Counted from the first letter of the stretch, positions 1-9,795 are shown. The stretch is 64,000 nucleotides of DNA from Mangrovivirga cuniculi (GCF_005166025.1 NZ_CP028923.1:1738001-1802000), one strand, 5' to 3'. Program-made: numbers and translations. The notes: a model not told the origin generated them from the sequence alone.

Positions 1-74
1 GAATTTTTAAGTTTGTCAACATTCTCATCACCAATCAATAATTCGGTTCTCTCCAGCCAATTATTATATTCCAT
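1..74 (-). CDS. tcdA: tRNA threonylcarbamoyladenosine dehydratase, N-terminal fragment
   Basis: Only the first 24 or so codons are inside the window; the gene runs off the left edge. Reading the minus strand from the ATG at 74 gives a peptide containing NNWLERTELLIGDENVDKLK. This resembles the start of the ThiF/MoeB-like enzymes of the TcdA (CsdL/YgdL) family, which begin with a W-x-R-T-E-x-L-I-G motif before the Rossmann nucleotide-binding loop. TcdA cyclises t6A at position 37 of ANN-decoding tRNAs using ATP. The start codon lies 3 bases beyond the stop of the tatD-like gene on the same strand, so the two are probably co-transcribed. The ATP-binding loop and the active site are outside the window, so the call rests on a short match and on the tatD neighbour. 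Confidence 0.7.
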   Translation of the reverse strand, partial: MEYNNWLERTELLIGDENVDKLKN

Positions 75-77
75 TAT

Positions 78-743
78 TCAGATATCAAAAATTTCGGTGC
101 AAAGATATCCGATTTCTTCTTTTAATTGCTCTTCATTTTTACCTAAAATATTAGCTGCCTCCTGGTAGATTGTATTAATCAATTTATTTTCCTGATCATC
201 TGTTTCAAATAAGAAACTGCCTATACCTAATTCCCTGATTACTTTTCTTGCATTGGATTTATCCTCCAGTAGTGCTTTTCCAAATGATAAAATTATATCT
301 CTTTCAAGTAAAGAGGTCAAAGATTTTAATTTCTGGTTTACTCCATGAACAATCCACTGTTGCTTGGCCCGCGTCTTTTTTCTGACTCTCACTAATTCGT
401 TATGTGCTTTTACACAATGTATTATCAGCGGTTTTTTGGTTTGATCACTTAATTCAATATGCCTGATGAAAATTTCTTCCTGAAACTTTCTATCCTGATT
501 AATGGCATAATCCAGTCCTGATTCGCCAATAGCTACAACGTTTTCCGCTCCTGACCATTCTTCAATTTTAGCCCACTGATCTTCTATATTCTGATCTTCA
601 AAATGCCAGGGATGTATGCCAATACTCAAATTGGGGAGGTCTGGCAAAGTTTCGTATTCATGAGCCATAACCTGGTAAATCACCTGGTCTTTAAAATCTT
701 CAGAGGGAAAATCATGGCTATGGATATTAAAAGGTTTGTTCAT
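78..743 (-). CDS. TatD family metal-dependent hydrolase (short form)
   Basis: This 221-residue protein is a TatD-type amidohydrolase-fold nuclease or hydrolase. Visible metal-ligand motifs are HSH near residue 8 (the HxH on the first strand), the GESGLD segment near residue 75 (metal-bridging Glu), IIHC near residue 108, a His in WIVHG near residue 133, and ETDD near residue 180 (final Asp). All five ligand positions expected for a two-metal TatD site are therefore present. It is shorter than the usual 255-265 residues; the missing length appears to be spread through loops rather than lost as one block. It sits directly upstream of tcdA on the same strand. Family members are 3'-5' DNases or RNases involved in DNA repair and turnover; the actual substrate cannot be read from the sequence. 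Confidence 0.88.
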   Translation of the reverse strand: MNKPFNIHSHDFPSEDFKDQVIYQVMAHEYETLPDLPNLSIGIHPWHFEDQNIEDQWAKIEEWSGAENVVAIGESGLDYAINQDRKFQEEIFIRHIELSDQTKKPLIIHCVKAHNELVRVRKKTRAKQQWIVHGVNQKLKSLTSLLERDIILSFGKALLEDKSNARKVIRELGIGSFLFETDDQENKLINTIYQEAANILGKNEEQLKEEIGYLCTEIFDI

Positions 744-826
744 AAATGAGATAATAAAAACGCATGCTACTTAAATTAAAGTCACATGCGCTTTAAACAA
801 AAACAAAAATCAGATTCTCGTATAAT

Positions 827-1756
827 TTATTTATCTTTTTTTCTATAATTCTGGAATTTATAGGAAACACCAAGATTAAAAGCCTGGGCTATTTGCAATC
901 CATCGATTTGATCTTTGTCATACAAAAGGTTTGCTCCCAGAGAAGTCGAAAGCCAGTCATTTACATTCGCAGCAATTGTAATATCAAGTCTCTGGTCAGT
1001 TTCATTTAAAGGTTGTTCCATATTCCAATAAGCAGTATAACGCCATTGCAGGTTTACATTTTCAAATACCTCTTTATTGAATTCGGCCATTAACTGAGCC
1101 GAGACCCATTCAGTTCTTACTGTCTCTCCGATAGGCACACCATAGTTAGTACCGGCTGTCAGATAAAGTTCATCATCGGTTACTATCGTCCATCGTGGAG
1201 CAAAAGGAGAAAGCCTGACAAAGAAATAATCTGTTGGATCATATTCGATACCAAATGAAGTAGTGATATAACCCGGGGCCATAAATTTGGAAATTAATAC
1301 TGCCGTTTCTTCGCCAGTGTTTGGATCCTCACTAAATTCAAAACCTTTAGCAAATTGAGTGAGTATATTTAAAGCACCATATACACTCCATTTGTCGTTG
1401 AAGGAATAGCCATATTTAGTATCGATAAACAGCCTGTCATTAGCTTTTCTGAAGCCAATACCTTCAGTGTCAGTAAACCCATATTGCAATTCTATATTGG
1501 TGTCCCAGGTTCTTCTGTCTTTTTTATAATTAGCTTTATAATAAAAGAAAGTTCCTAAACCCAGTGAATTGACACCACCACCGGTCCATCTGGAGTTAAA
1601 TGAAGCCTGATTGAATAAAAATCCGGTATTCATTTTTACTCGCCAGTTTATTGAATCGTAGTGTGGTTTTAATGAATCGGATTCCTGAGCTAAAGATTTA
1701 TAGTTTATAAAAATGCTACTTAATAAAATAAACGTAAAAAGCGTTTTAATTCTCAT
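827..1756 (-). CDS. DUF3078 outer-membrane beta-barrel family protein
   Basis: The product, 309 residues from the chosen ATG, has a hydrophobic N-terminal signal sequence (MRIKTLFTFILLSS...) ending near an AQE cleavage site, followed by many short alternating aromatic/polar strands. The segment with FNQASFNSRWTGGG and the Asn-Asp-rich stretch that follows are characteristic of the Bacteroidota DUF3078 family. The protein is predicted to be an outer-membrane barrel of unknown function. A longer frame opens 11 codons earlier at 1789, but MRIK at 1756 places the signal peptide at the terminus and is the better start. That start overlaps the last 11 bases of the mscS-type gene upstream, so the two are probably translated from one mRNA. 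No enzyme motif is visible. Confidence 0.8.
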   Translation of the reverse strand: MRIKTLFTFILLSSIFINYKSLAQESDSLKPHYDSINWRVKMNTGFLFNQASFNSRWTGGGVNSLGLGTFFYYKANYKKDRRTWDTNIELQYGFTDTEGIGFRKANDRLFIDTKYGYSFNDKWSVYGALNILTQFAKGFEFSEDPNTGEETAVLISKFMAPGYITTSFGIEYDPTDYFFVRLSPFAPRWTIVTDDELYLTAGTNYGVPIGETVRTEWVSAQLMAEFNKEVFENVNLQWRYTAYWNMEQPLNETDQRLDITIAANVNDWLSTSLGANLLYDKDQIDGLQIAQAFNLGVSYKFQNYRKKDK

Positions 1757-2582
1757 TATTTGAAGATTCAGATTGAAAAATGTGAACATCTCTTTGAGGG
1801 TAAGGTATGTTGATTCCTTTTTCGTCGAATTTTCTTTTTGCGGTTTCCATTAGACTCCAGTAAACTCCCCAGTAATCAGCAGTTTTGACCCAAACCCTTG
1901 ATGCGAAATTAACACTACTGTCACCAAGTTCGTGAAGCTGAATAATTGGTTCAGGATCAGATAAAACTCTGTCATCGCTTTTAAATACTTCAGCAATAGT
2001 TTCTTTTACTAAATCAATGTCATCGTCATATCCAACACCAAATAGAAAATCTACTCTTCTTGTTGACTCCGCTGAATAATTTATCATTGAGTTATTTGAA
2101 AGATTACCATTTGGTATAATGATTTTTTTATTGTCGGGTGTATTTAACACTGTGTACAGAATAGAAATTTCCATTACAGTCCCTGCATGACCTTGTCCTT
2201 CTATGTAATCGCCAACTTTAAAGGGTTTGAATAAAAGGATCAAAACGCCACCGGCAAAGTTTGCAAGGCTTCCCTGTAATGCCAGGCCGATTGCCAAACC
2301 GGCAGCACCTAATACAGCAATGAAGGAAGTGGTTTCAACACCTACCATTTCTGCAACGGCGATGAAGAGCATGATCTTTAAAATGGCACCTATAATTCCT
2401 GTTAAAAATGGGATAACAGATGGATCAACATCGCGATTGTTAAGTGTCTTTCTTATAAACCTGACAACGGGTTTAATAATTGCTAATCCAACAATTAATA
2501 CAATAATGGCCAATAACAATTTGGGGCCATATACCATAATGAGTTCTATAGCTTGATCACTATATTTTTCAATATTATCCAT
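1746..2582 (-). CDS. mscS: Small-conductance mechanosensitive channel, MscS family
   Basis: This 278-residue protein matches the minimal MscS plan: three N-terminal membrane segments (about residues 18-40, 57-80 and 87-115) followed by a cytoplasmic beta and alpha/beta vestibule. The pore helix has the Gly/Ala-rich packing pattern AAGLAIGLALQGSLANFAGG, and the following IIPNG motif is the conserved start of the beta domain. The channel opens on hypo-osmotic shock and releases solutes. Its stop codon overlaps the start of the DUF3078 gene, suggesting a two-gene transcript. The length is normal and no key segment is missing. Confidence 0.93.
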   Translation of the reverse strand: MDNIEKYSDQAIELIMVYGPKLLLAIIVLIVGLAIIKPVVRFIRKTLNNRDVDPSVIPFLTGIIGAILKIMLFIAVAEMVGVETTSFIAVLGAAGLAIGLALQGSLANFAGGVLILLFKPFKVGDYIEGQGHAGTVMEISILYTVLNTPDNKKIIIPNGNLSNNSMINYSAESTRRVDFLFGVGYDDDIDLVKETIAEVFKSDDRVLSDPEPIIQLHELGDSSVNFASRVWVKTADYWGVYWSLMETAKRKFDEKGINIPYPQRDVHIFQSESSNNEN

Positions 2583-2820
2583 GATCGTGTAGTGGTTTTA
2601 GTGATATTTGGAATAATTAGTTTAAGAACTATTTTTTCAAAAATTTGTTTTGTTTAATCGCAATAATTATTTAATCGTTCAAATATTTTTACTATTGGAA
2701 TTTACAAATCACTCTAAAGCGAAATAATGTCATTTATAATAAAAATATTCATAATTTTTAATATAAAAAATAAAAGTCTGGCTAATTGCCAGACTTTTGA
2801 TATTATGAAAATTAAAATAA
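2583..2820. other. Intergenic spacer between icmF and mscS
   Basis: This is 238 bases of very AT-rich sequence between two minus-strand genes. It contains the icmF terminator near its left end and presumably the mscS promoter nearer 2583. I see no open frame or RNA gene in it. Confidence 0.6.
2772..2798 (-). terminator. Rho-independent terminator of icmF
   Basis: The sequence is a perfect 11-base-pair inverted repeat, AAAAGTCTGGC and GCCAGACTTTT, with a 5-base loop TAATT. It lies 22 bases past the icmF stop codon on the minus strand, and the A/T arms provide the U-rich tail. Confidence 0.85.
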
Positions 2821-5800
2821 TTACATATTTCTTCTATACTGACCGCCCACTTCAAAAAGAGCATGAGTGATCTGACCAAGTGTACAGTACTTAGTTACTT
2901 CCATTAATTTCTCAAAAAGGTTGTCATTAGCCACTGCAGATTTTTGTAAATCTCTCAATAACTTCTTACCGGTTTCATCATACTTTGTTTTGATAGCCTC
3001 GCAAGCATTGATCTGACTTTCTTTTTCATCTTTGGTAGCCCTGATTACCTCTTTAGGTATAATAGTAGGAGAGCCTTTGCTTGATAAATAAGTATTAACA
3101 CCTACAATAGGGTATTCACCAGTATGCTTTAAGGTTTCGTAGTAAAGGCTTTCTTCCTGGATTTTACCTCGTTGATACATAGTCTCCATTGCACCAAGAA
3201 CACCGCCTCGTTCTGTGATACGATCAAATTCAGTTAAAACTGCTTCTTCCACAAGGTCAGTTAGTTCCTCGATAATAAATGAACCCTGGATTGGATTTTG
3301 ATTTTTTGCCAGCCCTAGTTCTTTATTTATTATCAACTGAATAGCGACGGCTCTTCTTACTGACTCTTCTGTAGGAGTAGTAATGGCTTCATCATAAGCG
3401 TTAGTATGAAGAGAGTTACAGTTGTCATAGATCGCGTAAAGAGCCTGTAGGGTAGTTCGAATATCATTGAAATCTATTTCCTGAGCGTGAAGAGAACGTC
3501 CCGAAGTTTGAATGTGATACTTCAACTTCTGAGCGCGATCATTTGCCCCGTATTTAATTTTCATGGCCTTAGCCCAAATTCTTCTGGCGACCCTACCGAT
3601 AACGCTATATTCGGGGTCAACACCATTTGAAAAGAAGAATGAGAAATTTGGTGCAAACTTATTGATATCCATTCCTCTGGCCAGGTAGTATTCAACGAAT
3701 GTGAATCCATTTGCTAAGGTAAATGCAAGCTGGCTTATCGGGTTAGCACCTGCTTCAGCGATATGATATCCTGAAATCGATACAGAATAGAAGTTTTTTA
3801 CAACGTTATCGATAAAATATTGCTGAACATCTCCCATTAATCTCAGGCTAAACTCTGTACTAAATATACAGGTGTTTTGAGCCTGGTCTTCTTTTAGGAT
3901 ATCTGCCTGGACTGTCCCTCTTACTCTCGAGATCGTTTCAGCTTTTATTTTTTCATATACATCTTTTGGTAACACCTGGTCTCCGGTAACACCGAGTAAC
4001 ATCAGACCCAAACCGTTATTACCCTCCGGAAGCTCACCTTCGTATTGAGGGCGGGGCACACCAAGATCTTTATAGATTTTCTCAATTTTAGCCTCAACCT
4101 CGCTTTCCAGTCCATTTTCTTTAATGTATTTTTCACAAGACTGGTCTATTGCAGCATTCATGAAGAAAGCGGTTAATGTTGATGCTGGACCATTAATTGT
4201 CATTGATACCGAAGTCATCGGATCAGAAAGATCAAATCCTGAATAGAGTTTTTTAGCATCATCCAAAGAACAAATGCTTACTCCGCTATTACCGATTTTA
4301 CCATAAATATCAGGTCTGTAATCAGGGTCCTCACCATATAGGGTAACTGAGTCAAATGCCGTACTTAATCGTTTGGCAGGCATATCCTGTGATAGATAGT
4401 GGAATCGTTTGTTTGTCCGTTCCGGACCGCCTTCACCTGCAAACATTCTTGTTGGATCTTCGCCTTCCCTTTTGAATGGGAAAACTCCTGCAGTATAGGG
4501 AAAGTCACCCGGTACATTTTCTTTTAATTGCCATTTAAGCAAGTCACCCCATGCTTCATATTTAGGAAGAGAAACTTTAGGTATTTTAGAATGTGAAAGA
4601 GATTCGGTATAAGTCTTAACTTTTATTTCTTTACCTCTGACCTTGTAAACATATTCATCACTATTATAATTCTCTTTTACCTCCGGCCATTTTTCAATTA
4701 ATTCTTTATTGCGAGGGTCAAGATCTAGAGATACATTATGATATGTTTCTTCCAGTTGTTTTAGAAGTCTGTCTTTATCTTCAATTTCAGAATTTCTTAA
4801 TATGTCAATACTGTTTTGAAGACTGTATAATTTTTGAGCTACTTCTTTTTGCCCTTCAGTCCACTCATCATATTGACGACAAGTTTCAGAAATTTCTGAT
4901 AAGTATCTTACCCTGTTTGGAGGGATAATATGAACTTTTTCAGACGGTACATCATCAATTGAAAGAGATGACTGCAAATGGTCAACACCCGTTTTTTCTA
5001 TGATGACATCCATAAGCTTCCTGTAAAGCCTGTTAGTCCCGGGATCATTGAATTGAGAAGCAATTGTACCAAAAACAGGAATATCTTCATCCGTTGCATG
5101 CCACATACCGTGATTCCGCTGGTATTGTTTTTTAACATCTCTGAGTGCGTCCAGAGCCCCTTTTTTGTCAAATTTATTCAGAGCAATAACATCCGCAAAA
5201 TCGAGCATATCGATCTTTTCCAGCTGTGTAGCAGCTCCATATTCAGGAGTCATTACATACAGTGACATGTCTGAATGTTCGATAATTTCGGTATCTGACT
5301 GACCAATTCCTGAAGTTTCCAGGATTATGAAATCAAATCCAGCTGCTTTAACTACATGGATAGCTTCCTGAACATATTTTGATAAAGCAAGGTTACTTTG
5401 TCTCGTCGCCAGAGATCTCATGTAAACCCTGTCATTATTTATCGCATTCATTCTTATTCTGTCACCAAGAAGAGCCCCTCCTGTTTTTCTTTTCGACGGA
5501 TCGACAGAAATAATGGCGATTTTTTTATCATCAAAATCAATCAAAAACCTTCGTACAAGCTCATCTACAAGAGAAGATTTCCCAGATCCTCCAGTACCAG
5601 TTATACCCAGTACCGGAACCTTCTTTTCATCAGACAGATCATGAATTTTGCTGATAATTTCAGCGCTTTCATCAGGGAAGTTTTCTGCAGCAGAGATAAT
5701 TCTTGCTATGGCTTGTTCATTTTCAGGATTTAATTTTGAAAACTCACCATTTAAATCTTCTCCAACCGGGAAATCTGATTTTTCAACAAGATCATTGATC

Positions 5801-6210
5801 ATGCCCTGTAATCCCATTTGGCGCCCATCATCAGGAGAATAGATTCGGGTTATGCCATAATCGTGCAGCTCCTTAATTTCTTCCGGGAGGATAGTTCCGC
5901 CACCACCACCAAAGATCTTAATGTGGCCACAACCTTTTTCATTTAACAGGTCGTACATGTATTTGAAAAACTCAACATGACCTCCCTGGTAGGAAGTAAT
6001 AGCTATTGCCTGTGCATCTTCCTGAATTGCAGTATTAACAATTTCCTGTACAGATCGATTATGACCTAAATGAATAACCTCACATCCTGTTGACTGGATA
6101 ATCCTTCTCATTATATTGATTGCCGCATCATGGCCATCAAATAAAGAAGCTGCAGTTACTATTCGAATATGGTTTTTTGGTTTATATGGAGCAGATACTT
6201 GTGCTGACAT
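2821..6210 (-). CDS. icmF: Fused isobutyryl-CoA mutase (B12 domain, G-protein chaperone, mutase)
   Basis: This 1129-residue fusion has the order found in IcmF. An N-terminal cobalamin-binding domain carries DGH (His27, the axial cobalt ligand) and the GGGGG loop near 101-105. A MeaB-like GTPase follows with P-loop [12 protein letters not shown] at 202-213, an ETSGIGQSD switch and NKFD specificity motif. A linker leads to the substrate-binding mutase barrel. The barrel contains [16 protein letters not shown] and [14 protein letters not shown], which match isobutyryl-CoA mutases and differ from the Tyr/Arg-type substrate site of methylmalonyl-CoA mutase. The enzyme carries out adenosylcobalamin-dependent interconversion of isobutyryl- and n-butyryl-CoA, and some members also act on pivalyl- or isovaleryl-CoA. 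The GTPase part gates cofactor loading. It appears to be a single-gene unit with its own promoter-like box and terminator. Confidence 0.93.
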   Translation of the reverse strand: MSAQVSAPYKPKNHIRIVTAASLFDGHDAAINIMRRIIQSTGCEVIHLGHNRSVQEIVNTAIQEDAQAIAITSYQGGHVEFFKYMYDLLNEKGCGHIKIFGGGGGTILPEEIKELHDYGITRIYSPDDGRQMGLQGMINDLVEKSDFPVGEDLNGEFSKLNPENEQAIARIISAAENFPDESAEIISKIHDLSDEKKVPVLGITGTGGSGKSSLVDELVRRFLIDFDDKKIAIISVDPSKRKTGGALLGDRIRMNAINNDRVYMRSLATRQSNLALSKYVQEAIHVVKAAGFDFIILETSGIGQSDTEIIEHSDMSLYVMTPEYGAATQLEKIDMLDFADVIALNKFDKKGALDALRDVKKQYQRNHGMWHATDEDIPVFGTIASQFNDPGTNRLYRKLMDVIIEKTGVDHLQSSLSIDDVPSEKVHIIPPNRVRYLSEISETCRQYDEWTEGQKEVAQKLYSLQNSIDILRNSEIEDKDRLLKQLEETYHNVSLDLDPRNKELIEKWPEVKENYNSDEYVYKVRGKEIKVKTYTESLSHSKIPKVSLPKYEAWGDLLKWQLKENVPGDFPYTAGVFPFKREGEDPTRMFAGEGGPERTNKRFHYLSQDMPAKRLSTAFDSVTLYGEDPDYRPDIYGKIGNSGVSICSLDDAKKLYSGFDLSDPMTSVSMTINGPASTLTAFFMNAAIDQSCEKYIKENGLESEVEAKIEKIYKDLGVPRPQYEGELPEGNNGLGLMLLGVTGDQVLPKDVYEKIKAETISRVRGTVQADILKEDQAQNTCIFSTEFSLRLMGDVQQYFIDNVVKNFYSVSISGYHIAEAGANPISQLAFTLANGFTFVEYYLARGMDINKFAPNFSFFFSNGVDPEYSVIGRVARRIWAKAMKIKYGANDRAQKLKYHIQTSGRSLHAQEIDFNDIRTTLQALYAIYDNCNSLHTNAYDEAITTPTEESVRRAVAIQLIINKELGLAKNQNPIQGSFIIEELTDLVEEAVLTEFDRITERGGVLGAMETMYQRGKIQEESLYYETLKHTGEYPIVGVNTYLSSKGSPTIIPKEVIRATKDEKESQINACEAIKTKYDETGKKLLRDLQKSAVANDNLFEKLMEVTKYCTLGQITHALFEVGGQYRRNM

Positions 6211-6250
6211 AATTTTAAATTTTATTTAACAGGTTAATGTCGTTAGCCTA

Positions 6251-6258
6251 CAAAATTA
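6251..6258 (-). promoter_or_regulatory. Candidate -7 promoter box for icmF
   Basis: On the minus strand this reads TAATTTTG, a match to the Bacteroidota -7 consensus TAnnTTTG, 40 bases upstream of the icmF ATG. The expected -33 TTTG is only approximated by a TTTTAC about 14-18 bases further upstream, so the call is tentative. Confidence 0.45.
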
Positions 6259-6308
6259 CTATTATTCGACGTAAAATCGATGAATTTTACTAACAAGTGT
6301 AAGGTAGA

Positions 6309-8567
6309 TTACTTTTCAGGACAGTTTACCAGCCCTTTTATTTTCTGGATGGCAAGAATATTATGTGTTTCGCTAATATTACGGATAATATTTTCTTTTT
6401 CTCTATTGGTAAGCCTCCAGTTAAGGGTAGCTCTTTTTCCCTCTATTTCACCTTTATTTCTTTCCGGGATATATTCAATTGGAACTAAATTCACAGGTAC
6501 CTCAAGTAAGGCCTTTAATAGTTCCATTTCCTTGTCGTTACTGTAATCCTGTAAATTAGGAAGGTTGTTATAGACTCCGGTAATTGGAATAGTGAATTTT
6601 TCCATTAGCGTCTGACTGATATCGGAATCAGGAGGAGAATGTACGGCAGAATCTCTGATTGTTACAATAACTATTCCTGAGGTGTTTCTGGAAATCCAGT
6701 TTCTGAAGCTTAATAAAAATCTTATTGCATCGCTAATACCAAAGTTATCGACTAATCCTGCATCTAAAATTTTAATTTCAGGATCCGTAGGCAGGCCTAC
6801 ATTCGGAAGGATGTACGGATATGTAGCATTCATTCTAAGGGCAGAAAGAATAGAAACATCTTCTGCATCATGTTCCTTAAATGCGCGCATGAATTCTATG
6901 CCTTTTACTTTTTGTTCACCAGTAAACGGTACCGCAATAGTAGCCCTGGACATGTAGCTAATATCCTGTGCTCCGATAAAAAGTTTTCTTCCGTCATTTA
7001 ATATTGTTGGTGATATAATAAGTTGGGGAATAATACCATTTTTTTCAGGCTCCCGATATTCAGAAACCGGTACATTTAACACATCGTTGGTATTAGCCAG
7101 AAGCTGTCTTTCAAAGGCTATTCCCCGATCGGCAATATATTCTTTTCCTTTATAATCAAATCTTTGCAGACGGACAAAAAGATCGTTAACCAGCATGGTG
7201 AAAATCACATGATTCAGGGCATCTTTACTGATGTTGGTCCGATAGATACTGTCATTGGGATTATCAATATTTCCTAGAAGTTTTTGTCTGTATAATTCCC
7301 TGTAATAAGCAGCTCCGATTAATCCTCCGGAAGCACCTGTAATCAAGGCAGTATGATTCATTAATTGGTTTTCTAAAGCAGTGTCGAGAGATTGCATTGC
7401 GGTAAGGCTCCAAAGTGATGCTCTCTGCCCACCTCCGCTATTAGTAATCACTACCATCACAGGTTTTTCTTTTCCTGTATTTTTTTTCCAGTTTTCAAGA
7501 ATGTCTATTCCTTTCAGAATATCATTTTTTACTGTATCCGAATGTGTTAATTCTCTTAATTTAGGGATAGAGTAGGGGATCTCATTTTTTGAATAATCAA
7601 TCCCAGGTACCTGATATTCTGATTTGAAAAATTCGAAAGTTGGAAGGAAGTTTAAAAAAATAAGTATTAATAAAATCATTAATACAGACCAACGTTTAAA
7701 CCAGTAAGAAAAAGCCCCGGCAAACATCATCAAAATGGTTAATAAAAGAATACAGCTTGCTGCAGCAGGGATTTGGAAAAAAGGGTTTTCCCGGAAGACC
7801 CCGATCAGAATTATGGCTGCAAATGCAGTGAATTCAAGCGAAACGGCATTAAAACTATTTTGACCAAAGACCTTTAAAATGGCAAATTTAGTAACGTATG
7901 CGGGAGGTTCCTGGACTTTATGAAACTTGAAGTCAGTCCCAAGAAATCCCTTTACTTCAATGTCAGGTTTATTATATTCATTTTTATATCTCCTGAGTAA
8001 ATTTTGCCTGGCGATTGGTACTTTTCTTATCTTTTTTTCGACACTTTCTCTTATTACCTGGAATACATCCTGATTTGTAAATATGAAATAAGTGTACATG
8101 ATAGCTTGCATGCCGGTATAGCCTAATAGCAAACCACCAACCCTTGCAACAATTTCCTCAGTCCCTGCTAATTCATAATTTTTTTGAAATCCGATGATTT
8201 TAAGTATATAAAATGATAAAAATATCATCGGAATGATAGAATTATTGATCGCGTAATGAGTAAATGGTTTGCGTAACTGACCAAGAAAAGGATACCTGTG
8301 TCCATCCATTAAATAGCAGGTTATATGGAAGGTCATGGCAAACCCTCCCAGAATTATACCTACTACAGCGAAACTATAAAAAGAGACTTCATTAAGGTAT
8401 TCAGGAGATAAAAAGAGGTAGGGAATTCCGAATGTATTTCCGAAAAGCTCACCGGCAGCTGCAAAGAGCCAGACCCAACCCAAAATTAATAAAAGCTTTC
8501 CCTGAAGATGATGTAAAATCAACTTAACTGGAAAGAAGTAATAAACCTTTTCGAGGAATTTTCTCAT
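6309..8567 (-). CDS. Membrane-anchored patatin-like phospholipase/acyl hydrolase
   Basis: The 752-residue protein has two parts. Residues 1 to about 315 hold roughly six to eight hydrophobic segments (for example 25-40, 62-84, 110-127, 145-165, 247-258, 270-287 and 293-310). Residues from about 365 form a patatin-type alpha/beta hydrolase. The catalytic features are a Gly-rich oxyanion loop SGGGQRA at 377-383, the nucleophile elbow GASGG at 411-415 with Ser413, and the DAG motif at 602-604 giving the Asp of the Ser-Asp dyad. Patatins release fatty acids from phospholipids or other acyl esters. The hydrolase domain is predicted to be held at the cytoplasmic membrane; which side it faces is not certain. 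It lies 12 bases beyond the RNA methyltransferase start on the same strand. Physiological substrate is unknown. Confidence 0.82.
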   Translation of the reverse strand: MRKFLEKVYYFFPVKLILHHLQGKLLLILGWVWLFAAAGELFGNTFGIPYLFLSPEYLNEVSFYSFAVVGIILGGFAMTFHITCYLMDGHRYPFLGQLRKPFTHYAINNSIIPMIFLSFYILKIIGFQKNYELAGTEEIVARVGGLLLGYTGMQAIMYTYFIFTNQDVFQVIRESVEKKIRKVPIARQNLLRRYKNEYNKPDIEVKGFLGTDFKFHKVQEPPAYVTKFAILKVFGQNSFNAVSLEFTAFAAIILIGVFRENPFFQIPAAASCILLLTILMMFAGAFSYWFKRWSVLMILLILIFLNFLPTFEFFKSEYQVPGIDYSKNEIPYSIPKLRELTHSDTVKNDILKGIDILENWKKNTGKEKPVMVVITNSGGGQRASLWSLTAMQSLDTALENQLMNHTALITGASGGLIGAAYYRELYRQKLLGNIDNPNDSIYRTNISKDALNHVIFTMLVNDLFVRLQRFDYKGKEYIADRGIAFERQLLANTNDVLNVPVSEYREPEKNGIIPQLIISPTILNDGRKLFIGAQDISYMSRATIAVPFTGEQKVKGIEFMRAFKEHDAEDVSILSALRMNATYPYILPNVGLPTDPEIKILDAGLVDNFGISDAIRFLLSFRNWISRNTSGIVIVTIRDSAVHSPPDSDISQTLMEKFTIPITGVYNNLPNLQDYSNDKEMELLKALLEVPVNLVPIEYIPERNKGEIEGKRATLNWRLTNREKENIIRNISETHNILAIQKIKGLVNCPEK

Positions 8568-8579
8568 ATGATTAAAAAA

Positions 8580-9731
8580 TCATTCCTTTTTGCTGCCTTT
8601 ATAAAGATGGTATTCAGCAAGACGGCATTCTAATTTACCGTTAAAATAAGTCTTTCTTGATGAAGTTCTTAATCCTACGCGCTTTAATAATTTTAAATTG
8701 CCTGTAAATATGTATCCGGTATATCCGGTAGCTTCATTTTTGAAGAAATCTCCTATTTCCTGATATAGTTCTTCAAGTTTCTCGTCTTCACCTTCACTAA
8801 GTCTGATTCCATAATCAGGGTTGATTACAATTACTCCTTCATTATCAGGCAGGGGAGTTCTTCTAAAGTCATCCGTGTAAAAATCGATCAGGTCTTCAAC
8901 ACCGGCAGCTTTGGCATTTTGTTTTGCAATGTCAACTGCTTTTGATTCGATATCACCTGCAATTATTCTTACATTATCGCCGCTTTTCACCTGATTTTTA
9001 AGGTTGATCATTTCTTCTTTATAATACTCGACATCGAAAAGGTGAGTATGCATAAAGCCGTAATTAGAGCGCATCAATCCTGGTCGTTTGTTGATTGCTA
9101 TCAGTGCTGTTTCAATAGCTAAAGTGCCACTACCACACATAGGATTCACAAAAAGCTGATCCGGAGTCCAGATAGTGCCCATTATTATTGAGGTAGCCAG
9201 AGCTTCAATCAGAGGAGCTTTCCAGGGGTGAAGCCTGTATCCATGCTTAGAAATTGTGTGACCACTTGTGTCAAGATAAACTACGGCTTTATTTTCAGAC
9301 CAGTGTAAATAAACTGACGAATCATCTCTTTCAGGCCCAGTGTCTGGTCTTGTGTTCTTTTCTTTTCTTAATCTGTCAACGATTGCATCTTTTAATTTAA
9401 CCTGAGCAAATCGTTTGTCCTTGATGGTATCGTTTTTAACATAAGAGTCTACAGTAAAATAGCCATCCGCTGGAAGGATATCCTGCCAGTGAAAATTATA
9501 CACTTCGCGATATAATTTATTGGCATCCGGAGCATAGAAAGATTTTAATTCAAAAAGAACCTTATTGGCTGTTCTTAGCCATAAATTAAGTTTCACACAG
9601 TCATTAAATGACCCTCTTATATTGATCCCAAAAAAGGATTTTTTCACAATATCAAAACCCAGGTCGGCTACTTCTTTTTCAAGGTAGTCAGTTTGACCCG
9701 GTAAAGAACTGATAAAGATATTATTTTTCAT
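8580..9731 (-). CDS. THUMP-domain class I RNA (guanine-N2) methyltransferase
   Basis: This 383-residue protein belongs to the COG0116 RlmL-N/TrmN-like group. It has an N-terminal ferredoxin-like plus THUMP RNA-binding region (about residues 1-160) and a C-terminal Rossmann methyltransferase with SAM-binding motif FVNPMCGSGTLAIE (about 193-206). The catalytic motif IV reads NPDYG where the family usually has NPPYG. The enzyme transfers a methyl group from S-adenosylmethionine to a guanine N2 in rRNA or tRNA. The exact target site cannot be assigned, so no gene symbol is given. A TACCTTTG promoter-like box lies only four bases before the ATG, suggesting a very short or absent 5' leader. Confidence 0.87.
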   Translation of the reverse strand: MKNNIFISSLPGQTDYLEKEVADLGFDIVKKSFFGINIRGSFNDCVKLNLWLRTANKVLFELKSFYAPDANKLYREVYNFHWQDILPADGYFTVDSYVKNDTIKDKRFAQVKLKDAIVDRLRKEKNTRPDTGPERDDSSVYLHWSENKAVVYLDTSGHTISKHGYRLHPWKAPLIEALATSIIMGTIWTPDQLFVNPMCGSGTLAIETALIAINKRPGLMRSNYGFMHTHLFDVEYYKEEMINLKNQVKSGDNVRIIAGDIESKAVDIAKQNAKAAGVEDLIDFYTDDFRRTPLPDNEGVIVINPDYGIRLSEGEDEKLEELYQEIGDFFKNEATGYTGYIFTGNLKLLKRVGLRTSSRKTYFNGKLECRLAEYHLYKGSKKE

Positions 9732-9735
9732 GAGG

Positions 9736-9743
9736 CAAAGGTA
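9736..9743 (-). promoter_or_regulatory. Candidate -7 box immediately before the methyltransferase start
   Basis: The minus strand reads TACCTTTG, an exact TAnnTTTG box, four bases upstream of the ATG at 9731. Transcription starting the usual few bases downstream would begin at or next to the start codon. No clear -33 element is visible, because that region is occupied by the sdh terminator hairpin. Confidence 0.45.
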
Positions 9744-9773
9744 TAAAAAAAAGGAGCGTGAAAGCTCCTTTTT
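9744..9773 (-). terminator. Rho-independent terminator of sdhCAB
   Basis: A 10-base-pair stem AAAAAGGAGC/GCTCCTTTTT with loop GTGAAA at 9748-9773 is followed on the minus strand by a run of eight T. It lies 23 bases after the sdhB stop codon and closes the sdh operon. Confidence 0.9.
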
Positions 9774-9795
9774 ATATCATTGAATTGTGTTTATA

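Noticed and set aside
2227-2556. Plus-strand open frame opposite mscS
   Set aside because: It lies wholly within a well-supported mscS gene on the other strand and has no family features.
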